A stretch of 64,000 nt of DNA, taken from JAJPJE01 sp963848375. Its GTDB lineage: Bacteria > Acidobacteriota > Terriglobia > Terriglobales > Acidobacteriaceae. The position numbers and the translations under genes are program-made. The stretch lies in the NCBI GenBank assembly GCA_963848375.1, contig CAWKDK010000016.1, positions 248,001 to 312,000 of the forward strand, given 5' to 3'. The notes under the pieces are model-generated. The model was not told where the DNA came from. It made no database searches and saw only the letters and a list, made by a program, of their open reading frames with translations. Of this stretch, positions 50,123 to 58,563 are shown one piece after another (the stretch's first letter is position 1; every line of letters begins with the position of its first letter).

Positions 50123-52780
50123 GTGGCTATTAAAGTAAAAATCCCGCGTGGTCCCCGGAAGACCAGTTCTTCGAAGCGGCAGTCCAAAGTCGCAAAATCG
50201 CTCAAACTCTCCAATCCACTGGTGAAAGCCGGAATCGGCGCTGCGTTGCTGTTGCTGGTGGTATTTGCCGTCGTATTCACCTACTACTGGGTGAAGTACG
50301 ACCGGATCGTCGAAAAGCGCATACGCGGACCGATTTTCAGCAACTCGGCGCGAATTTTCGCGCGACCGCGATTGGTCTCCACCGGTGACCGGGTTCAGCT
50401 CAGCGAGATTGCGGCAGACCTGAGGCGCGCTGGGTATTCGGACAAGACGGATTCGGCCGTTGGTACGTTCAGACTGATGGATGGCGGGATTCAAATCCAG
50501 CCTGGCCCGGCGTCGTACCACAATGAAGATGGCGCGACCATTCGAGTGACGAATGGAAAGGTCCAACAAATTATTGGTGGCGGATCAGAGGGTGGACGCT
50601 ACCTGAGCGGCTACGAACTGGAACCGCCGTTGCTGACAGCTCTCGATACCGAAGAGCGCTCGAAGCGGCAACTGGTGAAGTACAACGAAATCCCCAAAGT
50701 GATGGTGGACGCGGTGCTTGCGATCGAGGACCGGCGATTCTTCCAGCATGGCGGTATTAACTATTTTCGCCTCGTGGAAACTGTCTTCGTCGACCTGCGT
50801 TCGGGCCACTTGAGCCAGGGCGGATCGACAATCACCATGCAAATGGCGCGCGGCTTCTTTCTGTCATCGCAGAAGACGTTCAAGCGCAAGCTGGTGGAAA
50901 TGATGATCGCCAGCGACCTGGAACATAAGCTCACGAAACAAGAGATCTTCGAGTTGTACGCGAACCAGGTCGACATGGGACAGCGTGGGTCATTCACGAT
51001 TCATGGGTTCGCGGAGGCTGCCCGAGCCTACTTTAATAAGGATCTGCAAAGCATCACGTTGCCGGAGGCGGCATTGCTGGCAGGAATGATCCAGCGGCCG
51101 AGCTATCTGAATCCCTACCGGCATCCAGAGCGCGCGTTGGAACGGCGCAACCTGGTGCTGGAGTCGATGGTCGAGACCGGCGCGATTTCGCGTGAGGACG
51201 CCGATAAGGCGAAGGCGACGGCGCTGAAGCTGGCTGCTCCGAACGTGGAAGCGAGCGACGCTCCTTATTTCGTCGATATGGTGAAAGATGTGCTGGTCGC
51301 GAAATATGGCGAGCGCGAGTTCAGCGATCAGGCGTACAGGATCTACACGACGATCGATCCCGATCTGCAGCGGGCGGCGGCGGAAGCCGTGCAGGCAGGC
51401 ATGGTGCAGGTGGATGAGCAGCTCACGAAGCTGCGCACCAAACGCAAGAAGGTAGGTACAGGCAAGGAAGCGAAGTACGAGACGACGGTTGCTCCCGGGC
51501 CGCAGGCGCAGGTCGCTCTGGTGGTACTGGATCCGCACACCGGCGAACTGCTGGCGTTGGTTGGGGGAAGGAATTACGGGCAGAGCCAGCTGAATCACGC
51601 AGTCGCCAGAAGGCCGACTGGGTCGATCTTCAAACCGTTTGTTTATGCGGCGGCGATGAATACGGCGCTGACAGGTGGTCCGACGGTTTGGACGCCGGCG
51701 TCGCTGCTACAGGACGAACAGACCACATTCCTTTTTGATAATCAGGTTTATGAGCCGAAGAATTATCACGGAGAGTACAAAGGCGAGGTTTCGGCCGAGT
51801 ACGCGCTGGCGCATTCGTTGAACAATGCCACCATCAAGCTGGCTGAAGCGGTTGGGTATCAGAATGTGGTGCAACTGGCGAAGGCGGCAGGGATCAAGTC
51901 GGTGCAGGCGACTCCGGCAATGGCAATCGGCGCGTACGATGCGACGCCTCTGGATATGGCTGGGGCATACACGGTTTTTGCGAACAATGGCCAACACATT
52001 TCACCGATGATGATCCGGGCGATCCACAACTCGCAGGGAGAGTTGCTGCAGAGCTATTCGGCGGACAGCAGTTCTGTGCTTGATCCGCGAGTCGCTTACG
52101 TCATGACCAGCATGATGGAGGGCGTGGTCAACACTGGTACGGGCTTCATTGTCCGGCAGATGGGATTTACGGCTCCGGCGGCAGGGAAGACCGGCACTTC
52201 GCATGATGCGTGGTTTGCCGGTTACACGTCGAACCTGTTGTGCATCGTGTGGGTGGGATTGGACGATTACAGCGACATACGGCTTTCGGGAACTGCGGCG
52301 GCGGCGCCGATCTGGGCCGAGTTCATGAAGCGTGCGACAACGATCCAGGGCTATCGTGATGCGACGGATTTCAAGCAGCCGGATGGAGTGATCGACGTAC
52401 GGCTGGACAAGACAACGAACCGGTTGGCGACTCCTTCATGCCCGGAAACCTATACCGTAGCGTTCATTGCCGGGACGGAGCCGAGAGACACCTGCGATCA
52501 GAATCCGGGGGAACATCAGGGTGTGCTGGGGAAGATCTTTGGGTGGATGAATCCAAAGGCTCCGACGGAATCGGTCCCAGCGAACCAGAACCAACCTGGC
52601 CATCCGGTGCTCCCACCGCCACAAAACGGGGCGACGGTACAGGCTGCGGCGCCACCCGCTCCGCCGAAACAAGAGAAGAAAAAGGGCTTTTTTGGCAAGC
52701 TGGCGGGGGTCTTTAAGGGCGATGACGACAAACAGCAGGGCCAAAACGACCAGCAGCCATCAAATAACACCCCTAAGTAA
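50123..52780 (+). CDS. mrcB: Bifunctional penicillin-binding protein, PBP1b type
   Basis: The 885-aa membrane protein starts with GTG. After a basic cytoplasmic lead and one membrane helix (AGIGAALLLLVVFAVVFTYYW) comes a UB2H-like domain (VQLSEIAADLRRAGY...GGIQIQPGP), the hallmark of PBP1b. The glycosyltransferase (GT51) has EDRRFFQHGGIN and GGSTITMQMARG (usually GGSTITQQ). The transpeptidase has SIFK (active Ser), SLNNA and KTGTS. The Pro/Gln-rich tail is disordered. It polymerises and cross-links peptidoglycan. Neither a lipoprotein activator nor another PBP gene is adjacent. Confidence 0.93.
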   Translation: MAIKVKIPRGPRKTSSSKRQSKVAKSLKLSNPLVKAGIGAALLLLVVFAVVFTYYWVKYDRIVEKRIRGPIFSNSARIFARPRLVSTGDRVQLSEIAADLRRAGYSDKTDSAVGTFRLMDGGIQIQPGPASYHNEDGATIRVTNGKVQQIIGGGSEGGRYLSGYELEPPLLTALDTEERSKRQLVKYNEIPKVMVDAVLAIEDRRFFQHGGINYFRLVETVFVDLRSGHLSQGGSTITMQMARGFFLSSQKTFKRKLVEMMIASDLEHKLTKQEIFELYANQVDMGQRGSFTIHGFAEAARAYFNKDLQSITLPEAALLAGMIQRPSYLNPYRHPERALERRNLVLESMVETGAISREDADKAKATALKLAAPNVEASDAPYFVDMVKDVLVAKYGEREFSDQAYRIYTTIDPDLQRAAAEAVQAGMVQVDEQLTKLRTKRKKVGTGKEAKYETTVAPGPQAQVALVVLDPHTGELLALVGGRNYGQSQLNHAVARRPTGSIFKPFVYAAAMNTALTGGPTVWTPASLLQDEQTTFLFDNQVYEPKNYHGEYKGEVSAEYALAHSLNNATIKLAEAVGYQNVVQLAKAAGIKSVQATPAMAIGAYDATPLDMAGAYTVFANNGQHISPMMIRAIHNSQGELLQSYSADSSSVLDPRVAYVMTSMMEGVVNTGTGFIVRQMGFTAPAAGKTGTSHDAWFAGYTSNLLCIVWVGLDDYSDIRLSGTAAAAPIWAEFMKRATTIQGYRDATDFKQPDGVIDVRLDKTTNRLATPSCPETYTVAFIAGTEPRDTCDQNPGEHQGVLGKIFGWMNPKAPTESVPANQNQPGHPVLPPPQNGATVQAAAPPAPPKQEKKKGFFGKLAGVFKGDDDKQQGQNDQQPSNNTPK

Positions 52781-52887
52781 GTTCCGGCGCTGACATATTC
52801 CCTTTTGCGGTGTCTAATGTTGAGAAAGACCCGCGACCGAGCCACGCGTTTGGGGTGTTGGACAAGGCTCGGGTCAGGAGGCGTCCG

Positions 52888-53697
52888 ATGAAACGCTTTC
52901 TCGTCCTACCGTTTCTTACAATCTGCTTCGCTTCTCTCTCCGTGTTGGCGCAAGACAATGCGCTTCAGGTGAATGCTCCGGTCGCTCACAGGACAATGCA
53001 GGCACCCGATCCCAACGCCAGCGCCGCCGATCTCGAGGCACGAGGCGATCAATTGCGCGCGGAAAAGGGTTACCTCGACGCGATGGATTTCTATCACGCT
53101 GCGATGAAGAAAGCCTCGACGTCCGCTGCCAAGTCGCAAATCTGGAACAAGATCGGAATCACCGAGCTGCAAACCGGGCACTTTCCGGAAGCGAAAAAAG
53201 GGTTCGAGCACGCGATCAAGGCGGATTCGACGTTTCCAGAGCCGCACAACAATCTTGGTGTCGTGTATTACGAAGTGAAGAAGTATGACAAGGCGATCAA
53301 GAACTATGAGAAAGCGATTGCCCTGAAAGAAGTGAGCGCGTCTTTCCATAGCAACCTGGGAACCGCATACTTCGCGAAACAGCAGTTTGATCTCGCGACG
53401 CAGGAATACGGACGCGCCCTGCAACTCGACCCGACAATCTTCCAACGCAAATCGCAAATCGGTATTGCGGCACAGATGTCGTCACCCGAAGATCGCGCGC
53501 ATTACTCGTATGTGCTGGCGGGAATGTATGCCAGAGCAGGCATGCTCGACCAGGCGCTGATGTATCTGCGGCACGCAATGGAAGACGGATACAAGAACAT
53601 CGACGATGTCTACAAGGACAATGAATTCGCAGGCCTGAGGAAGGACCCGAGATTCAACGACCTGATGACACAGCGTCCGCCCTCAATTCCGCAATAA
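52888..53697 (+). CDS. Periplasmic TPR repeat protein
   Basis: About 269 aa from the ATG at 52888, preceded by CAGGAGG. It has a signal peptide (MKRFLVLPFLTICFASLSVLAQ) and about four TPR units: LRAEKGYLDAMDFYHAAMKK, IGITELQTGHFPEAKKGFEHAI, NNLGVVYYEVKKYDKAIKNYEKAI and LGTAYFAKQQFDLATQEYGRAL. The C-terminal part (MLDQALMYLRHAMEDGYKNID) is of the type found in many acidobacterial TPR proteins. It may scaffold envelope enzymes; mrcB ends 107 bases upstream. Confidence 0.8.
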   Translation: MKRFLVLPFLTICFASLSVLAQDNALQVNAPVAHRTMQAPDPNASAADLEARGDQLRAEKGYLDAMDFYHAAMKKASTSAAKSQIWNKIGITELQTGHFPEAKKGFEHAIKADSTFPEPHNNLGVVYYEVKKYDKAIKNYEKAIALKEVSASFHSNLGTAYFAKQQFDLATQEYGRALQLDPTIFQRKSQIGIAAQMSSPEDRAHYSYVLAGMYARAGMLDQALMYLRHAMEDGYKNIDDVYKDNEFAGLRKDPRFNDLMTQRPPSIPQ

Positions 53698-53759
53698 ATG
53701 CAGATTGTAAAGCTTTGTAAAGCACAGAACTTTTAGGAAAGTCCTGCGTCTATATGATC

Positions 53760-53850
53760 AGCCTCCTGAAAGCGAGAGTGAGTAAGGGGAAACGGTGAAA
53801 CCCCCGCGCTATTCCTCAACGCCCCAAGCAAGCGCGGGGGTCTTTTTTTT
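53760..53850 (+). ncRNA. Structured RNA candidate with cobalamin-riboswitch-like core
   Basis: The segment AAGGGGAAACGGTGAAACC resembles the GGGAA...GGTGnAA...CC core of cobalamin riboswitches, followed by GCGCTATTCCTCAACG (compare GCTG..CGCAACTG). The B12 box is not visible, so the assignment is weak. GGGG (53786-53789) could pair with the same CCCC (53801-53804) that forms the terminator stem, an attenuator-like arrangement. A TATGAT box sits at 53753-53758. No + strand gene follows, so it would act as a stand-alone transcript. Confidence 0.3.
53800..53850 (+). terminator. Strong rho-independent terminator
   Basis: ACCCCCGCGCT (53800-53810) pairs perfectly with AGCGCGGGGGT (53831-53841), with a 20-base loop, followed by CTTTTTTTT. 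It ends the TPR-gene transcript or the RNA candidate. Confidence 0.93.
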
Positions 53851-54010
53851 CATAGCTTTCAGCACTCAGCTGTCAGCATTCAGCCAGCGATTGGGTAGCT
53901 AGTAGCTGGTTTTCTCGAGATCAGCGAATTCAACTTCGAACACTATCTTACGTGAGATCCAGAAGCGGTCTGGAGCTAGTAGCCGAGAGCCGAAAGCTGA
54001 CGGCCAAAAG

Positions 54011-54634
54011 TTAAGAGCTCGCTGTCGGCGAACGCTGGCCGATGTATTCGGCGATGGCGGCTTCCAATTTCCCCTGCGAACGCAGAACAAACTCCACTGC
54101 ATCGCGAACTGCTCCCTTGCCGCCTTCGTGATCGGTGATGTAGTGCGACTCGTCTTTCACTTCCTCGCGCGCGTTGCGAACGGCGATGGCAAGCCCGCAA
54201 TTTCGCATGATGGGCAAGTCGATGATGTCATCGCCGACGTAAGCGACTTCATCCGCCCGCAGGTTTTCTTTCTTAAGAATTTCGCGGAATACTGAAAGCT
54301 TATCCGCGATGCCCTGGTAGACGTGATTCAGCTTGAGGTCACGCGCGCGCAGCGCGACAGTCTCGGAGATGCGCTTGGTGATGATGCCTGTCTTAAGGCC
54401 ACCTAGACGAGCGAGCGAAATGCCAGCGCCGTCGTGCGCATTGAAGCCTTTGGCTTCGACGATGGCTTCGCTATGGATGGAGTAGCCGCCATCATCGGCG
54501 CGTGAAGCCACATGATCGGCGGTGGCGCGAGGCGCAGCGGAGGGGGCGGGGAACAGGAAGATGGTGCCGTCGGTCATCACACCATCTACGTCGAACAGAA
54601 TAAGCTTGATCTTTTCCGCACGTTCTTTGGACAT
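54011..54634 (-). CDS. kdsC: Kdo-8-phosphate phosphatase (KdsC-like HAD)
   Basis: The 207-aa HAD phosphatase has motif I LILFDVDGVMTDGTIF, motif II in GIITKRISETV, a Lys in the ADKLSVF segment and motif IV VAYVGDDIIDLPIM, followed by GLAIAVRNAREEVKDESHYIT, all typical of KdsC. A ~25-residue Ala/Pro/Ser-rich insertion follows motif I and is unusual. KdsC hydrolyses Kdo-8-phosphate to Kdo, the step after kdsA. It is about 15.5 kb from kdsA in its own unit. Confidence 0.88.
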   Translation of the reverse strand: MSKERAEKIKLILFDVDGVMTDGTIFLFPAPSAAPRATADHVASRADDGGYSIHSEAIVEAKGFNAHDGAGISLARLGGLKTGIITKRISETVALRARDLKLNHVYQGIADKLSVFREILKKENLRADEVAYVGDDIIDLPIMRNCGLAIAVRNAREEVKDESHYITDHEGGKGAVRDAVEFVLRSQGKLEAAIAEYIGQRSPTASS

Positions 54635-54681
54635 AAGAAAAGATTAACCACAAAGGGCACGAAGGTCACGAAGATAAGCAG

Positions 54682-55074
54682 TTAGAAATTGCCGGGAACG
54701 AAATTCTCGATGGCGAGTTTCAGGACGGCGCGACACTTGCCACATAGCAGAAAAGTTGCGTCGTCTGTGGTCGACAGCACGCCCACTCGCAGGCTTTCAC
54801 ATTGTGCGCAGCCGGTGGTGGGCTCACCGGAATCCGGGTCAGGAATATCGATGGGAGTGTCCGGATCGGTGCGTCCGGTCTTTTCGTTGTTGATTTCGAA
54901 GGTGCTGCGGCAATCGGCGCAGACGTGGTTGAAGCAGCACTTGGGCTCGCACGAGTAGACGATCTCGCGTCCTCCACAGTGCGGACATACGATGACATCT
55001 CTGAGAGGGGTGACCACAGCAGAGATTTTATCGTGAGATGAATTGGGCCTGCTGGGCATGGATTTCAAGTACAT
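54682..55074 (-). CDS. Double zinc-ribbon hypothetical protein
   Basis: About 130 aa from the ATG at 55074 (55059 is another possible start); the longer open frame upstream is antisense to the next gene and not protein-like. Cysteine pairs are VIVCPHCGGREIVYSC, CCFNHVCADC, then GCAQCESLRVG and LLCGKCRAVLKLAI, enough for two zinc ribbons. A D/P/T-rich linker (TDPDTPIDIPDPDSGE) joins them. Function unknown. It is divergent from the gene at 55123. Confidence 0.68.
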   Translation of the reverse strand: MYLKSMPSRPNSSHDKISAVVTPLRDVIVCPHCGGREIVYSCEPKCCFNHVCADCRSTFEINNEKTGRTDPDTPIDIPDPDSGEPTTGCAQCESLRVGVLSTTDDATFLLCGKCRAVLKLAIENFVPGNF

Positions 55075-55122
55075 CGAAATGGCGATACAATCCGCAGAGC
55101 AGTCTTCTCCGGAGTACCTCGA

Positions 55123-56827
55123 ATGAAGTCTGGTGTGGCGTTTTTCTCCCTTGTGCTCCTGAGCTCCCTCGGGTGTGTTGCACAGACGCAAGAGACGGCC
55201 ACGCCACAGACGCAACCGGCTGCTTCGGGCGCTCCTGCTCCTACGACGCCCGCTTCTGAGATCCCTGCGGCGGCAGGCACAGCGGATCCGAAGACGGCAA
55301 AGCCAGATCCAAAGAAGAAAAAGAATGAGGCGCCAGATACAAAAGATGATCCGGCTGCCGCGCACAAGCAGCAGATAGTCGATCTACTGGAGCGGAGCCA
55401 TGCCGCCAACGACGAAGTTCTTCCCGATCAGAAAGCTACGCTACTGGCGCGCCAGATCAGCATGATTTCGCGGTTGAATTCGGACAGTGCGGAAAAGTGG
55501 GCGCAGGAACTGTTTCAGTTGGGCGATGACCAGGCGGACGATCAGAAGCGCGCACGCATGCAGGTGATGGCGATCCAGATGGTGGCGCAGGGTGATCCAG
55601 AGTTTGGGTTGAAGCTTCTGCACCAGATCAAGCCAGTGGCAGAGACGGATTCGACGGCCCTGGTTTCCGCCAACATGATTAGCGTGGCTGCCAGTGCGGT
55701 TTTCCAGGGCTTGGCGCGGGACAAGGGAGAATCGCAGCTGCCGCGTTTGCGCCAGGAAGCATTGCGACTGGCCGCCGAAAGCCAATATCCCTACAGCGCC
55801 ATGGGCAGTGTGGCCGTAGAGCTGCTTCGCGATCACCGGCGAGGGGAAGATGGTTCCAGCGAGACGCAAGGTTCGTTGCTGGAGTCAGTGTTCGACGAGG
55901 CCGTCGCCAACTACGAACGAAGCGTTCCGACGTGGTCGGGGAATTCGGACTTTGGACGAATGGTGCAGCGGCTCGCTTACCAGCTCCCAAAAGAAAAAGT
56001 GCGGCATGCGCTGGAAGCTTTTGTTAACAACGTGCAGACCACGCCCTCGCCTTCAGGAGTCTGGATGAAAGTGGATTCGGGCGCGGGCGCGACGCAGATG
56101 AGCGATCCGGTGGAGATATCACTGTATCCATTTATGTCGCTGATGAACGAATTCGATCCTGAGCTGATGAAGCAGGTTGTGGAGGCGCACCCGAAGGCTG
56201 GGGCAGAATGCAGCAACGGGGGCTGTGTCGGCTTCCGGTTATGGTTATGCGGGATCAGGAACGGGACGCAGCGTTGATCCGAACCAGATGACGCGGCTAC
56301 GCGCGCAGGGGATGGCGAGTTGGAATCCGGACAGTGCCCTGGCGATGACGCAGAGCATTACCGATCCGAATATGCGTGCAGTGACCATGGGCAGCGTGGC
56401 GGAGCGAATTGCGGGCGACGATTCAAGCCGCGCCATGCAGCTGCTTGACCAAGCGCAGAAAACTGCGGGCGACTCGCAGGATCTGAAGACCGAGTTGCAA
56501 CTGGTGGCTTCGCGCGCGGAGGTTGCACAGGCAACGAATAACGGTGCGATGTTGCGCGAGTCTTTGCGGAAAGGCTTCGAGATTGGCGATCAGTTGCTGC
56601 GACAGGAACAGGACAACAACCAGGGACAGGTCTCGTGGTACATGCTGGGCTCGCTGGTGCAAACCGGAATCAAGAGCGATCCGGATCTAACGCTGGCGTA
56701 CATCAATAGTTTTTCCCTTCCTTATGTGCGCGCGGAGCTTCTGATGGATGCTGCGCAGGCACTGCGTTTTGGCGATTTGCGCGCTTCGCGGGGGCGGTCT
56801 GTCAGGACTGCAAGCATTTCCAACTAG
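55123..56827 (+). CDS. Secreted helical-repeat protein, one frameshift
   Basis: The product has a signal peptide (MKSGVAFFSLVLLSSLGCVAQ), a Pro/Ala/Thr/Lys-rich linker, and long helical hairpins (LLERSHAANDEVLPDQKATLLARQI, AEKWAQELFQLGDDQADDQ). At the GGGG run 56200-56203 the frame changes: one G fewer joins KAG to QNAATGAVSASGYGYAG. The second part continues helical repeats (MAVGSVAER-like TMGSVAERIAGDDSSRAMQLLDQA). Repaired length is about 567 aa. I do not recognise a named family. The true C-terminus is uncertain because sequence after 56780 looks degraded. Confidence 0.7.
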
Positions 56828-57279
56828 ACGGATTCGTCGAGCAGCTTGTTGTGTCCGAGGCTGGGCGCTCCAGGACTCGCGGAGGCAGCTAGCCAGTCGT
56901 GGGATACTTCAAACGTGCGTGCCGGCGGTCTTTAGGGGATTGCGGCAGAGATGGCCCCAGCGGTGACAAAGGCGGAGGCACACTTTATGCGACGGCGTTG
57001 TTCGTTGGCGGGGATGAGGTTGCAGTCTCGACGCTTGGGGTAGCGAAGTCTCCGGTCGACTATCCCCTTTCATCTCATGCAAATGCGCTGGCAGCGCACC
57101 CGGTCTATGGCGTGACAACCGAATAGGGCGACGCGTGGTGCGCGCGATTCTTTAACAAGAAAAGTGGAATAGATTCTGGAATAAATGTAACGCCCCCCTT
57201 AGAACTGTCATCCAACTTTTGATCTCAATGCCGGGTTCTGATGTCCCGGTGCAGCATGACTTGTATGTGAGGCCAGCGA
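56828..57279. other. Possible decayed coding remnant (452 bases)
   Basis: Between the secreted protein and egtB. A short frame around 56960-57126 reads GDKGGGTLYATALFVGGDEVAVSTLG and PLSSHANALAAHPVYGVTTE, protein-like but without a start or family I know. The remainder shows no clear coding. It may be a fragment of the preceding gene or a degraded gene. Confidence 0.35.
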
Positions 57280-58563
57280 ATGAATGCCATCCAGCAATGG
57301 GCGCCTGGGGGAATTCTCGATCTGTCAGGTGCCAGAAACAGTTTGGCGCGCTGTTACATGGAAGTGCGCAAGACTACGGAGTCGATCTGTCGACCCTTAT
57401 CGGCAGAAGACCAGATGGTGCAGTCGATGCCGGATGCGAGTCCGGCAAAATGGCACCAGGCGCACACCACGTGGTTTTTCGAAACTTTCCTCCTGATTCC
57501 TTACCTTCGCGATTACCAGCCATTTCATCCTGATTTCCAGTATGTGTTCAATTCCTACTACAAAGGATTGGGAGCGCATCCGAATCGCGCGTATCGCGGC
57601 CTGTTTTCGCGGCCACCGCTCGAACAGGTGCAGAGCTACCGCGCGCATGTCGATCAGCACATGATGGAGTTGCTGGAATCGGGCGATGTGGCGGAGTTCG
57701 GAGATGCGTTGCAGCTTGGCTTAAATCACGAGCAGCAGCATCAGGAACTGATTCTGACCGACATCAAGCATGCATTTTGGAGCCAGCCATTGCGTCCGGC
57801 ATATACGCAGCCGACACCTTCGCCAGAGACGCGCGAGCGTGGCGTGAGCTGGTTCGGATTCGATGCGGGGCTCTACAAGATTGGGTATGAAGGCGATGCC
57901 TTTGCGTTCGACAACGAACGACCGCGGCACCAGGCGTATTTGAATGAATTTCAGATCGCATCACGACTGGTGACCAACGCCGAGTACATGGCGTTTATGA
58001 GTGACGATGGGTATCTGCGTCCGGAACTGTGGCTCTCCGATGGATGGGACACGATGAACGCGCAGGGATGGCGCGCGCCACTCTATTGGGAGCATCAGGG
58101 GGATGCGTGGATGACGTTTAGCGCGGCTGGCATGCAGAAGGTGAATCCGCGCGAGCCGGTGAGTCATGTGAGCTTCTACGAGGCCGATGCATACGCGCGC
58201 TGGGCGAAAGCGCGACTCGCGACGGAAGCGGAGTGGGAAGTGGTGGCGGCGAATGTTCCGATGGATGGCAATTTTCTGGAGGGCGGGTATCTGCATCCAA
58301 TTCCCGAGCCGGAAAGAGAAGGCGCGCCGCAGCAGATGTTTGGCGATGTATGGGAGTGGACGGCGAGTCCGTATGTTGGCTATCCGGGATTCGCGCCGAA
58401 TACCGGTGCGCTGGGCGAATATAACGGCAAGTTCATGGCAAACCAGATGGTGCTGCGCGGAGGATCGTGTGTAACTCCGGCTTCGCACATGCGCGCAACC
58501 TACCGCAACTTTTTCCCGCCGCATACGCGGTGGCAATACTCCGGAATACGGCTGGCGAAATGA
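57280..58563 (+). CDS. egtB: Ergothioneine sulfoxide synthase EgtB
   Basis: The 427-aa non-heme iron enzyme joins a thiol donor to trimethylhistidine with oxygen. The N-terminal DinB-like half has SPAKWHQAHTTWFFETF and GLNHEQQHQELILTDIKHAFW, which supply the iron-binding histidines. The C-terminal FGE-sulfatase half has PRHQAYLNEFQIASRLVTNAEYM, PVSHVSFYEADAYARWAKARLATEAEWE and the final LRGGSCVTPASHMRATYRNFFPPHTRWQYSGIRLA. It overlaps egtD by four bases. No egtA, egtC or egtE is visible nearby. Confidence 0.93.
   Translation: MNAIQQWAPGGILDLSGARNSLARCYMEVRKTTESICRPLSAEDQMVQSMPDASPAKWHQAHTTWFFETFLLIPYLRDYQPFHPDFQYVFNSYYKGLGAHPNRAYRGLFSRPPLEQVQSYRAHVDQHMMELLESGDVAEFGDALQLGLNHEQQHQELILTDIKHAFWSQPLRPAYTQPTPSPETRERGVSWFGFDAGLYKIGYEGDAFAFDNERPRHQAYLNEFQIASRLVTNAEYMAFMSDDGYLRPELWLSDGWDTMNAQGWRAPLYWEHQGDAWMTFSAAGMQKVNPREPVSHVSFYEADAYARWAKARLATEAEWEVVAANVPMDGNFLEGGYLHPIPEPEREGAPQQMFGDVWEWTASPYVGYPGFAPNTGALGEYNGKFMANQMVLRGGSCVTPASHMRATYRNFFPPHTRWQYSGIRLAK

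Larger units (their letters stand above)
53698..54010. other. Intergenic region holding an RNA candidate and repeats (313 bases)
   Basis: Between convergent mrcB-side and kdsC genes. It contains a structured RNA candidate ending in a strong terminator (about 53760-53850), a CACTCAGCTGTCAGCATTCAGCC spacer repeat (53863-53885) and a further AGAGCCGAAAGCTGACGG tract (53987-54004). No ORF looks protein-like. Confidence 0.6.

Noticed and set aside
55075..55365. N-terminal extension of the zinc-ribbon protein.
   Set aside because: It is antisense to the signal peptide and linker of the gene at 55123 and is Arg/Leu/Cys-rich shadow sequence.
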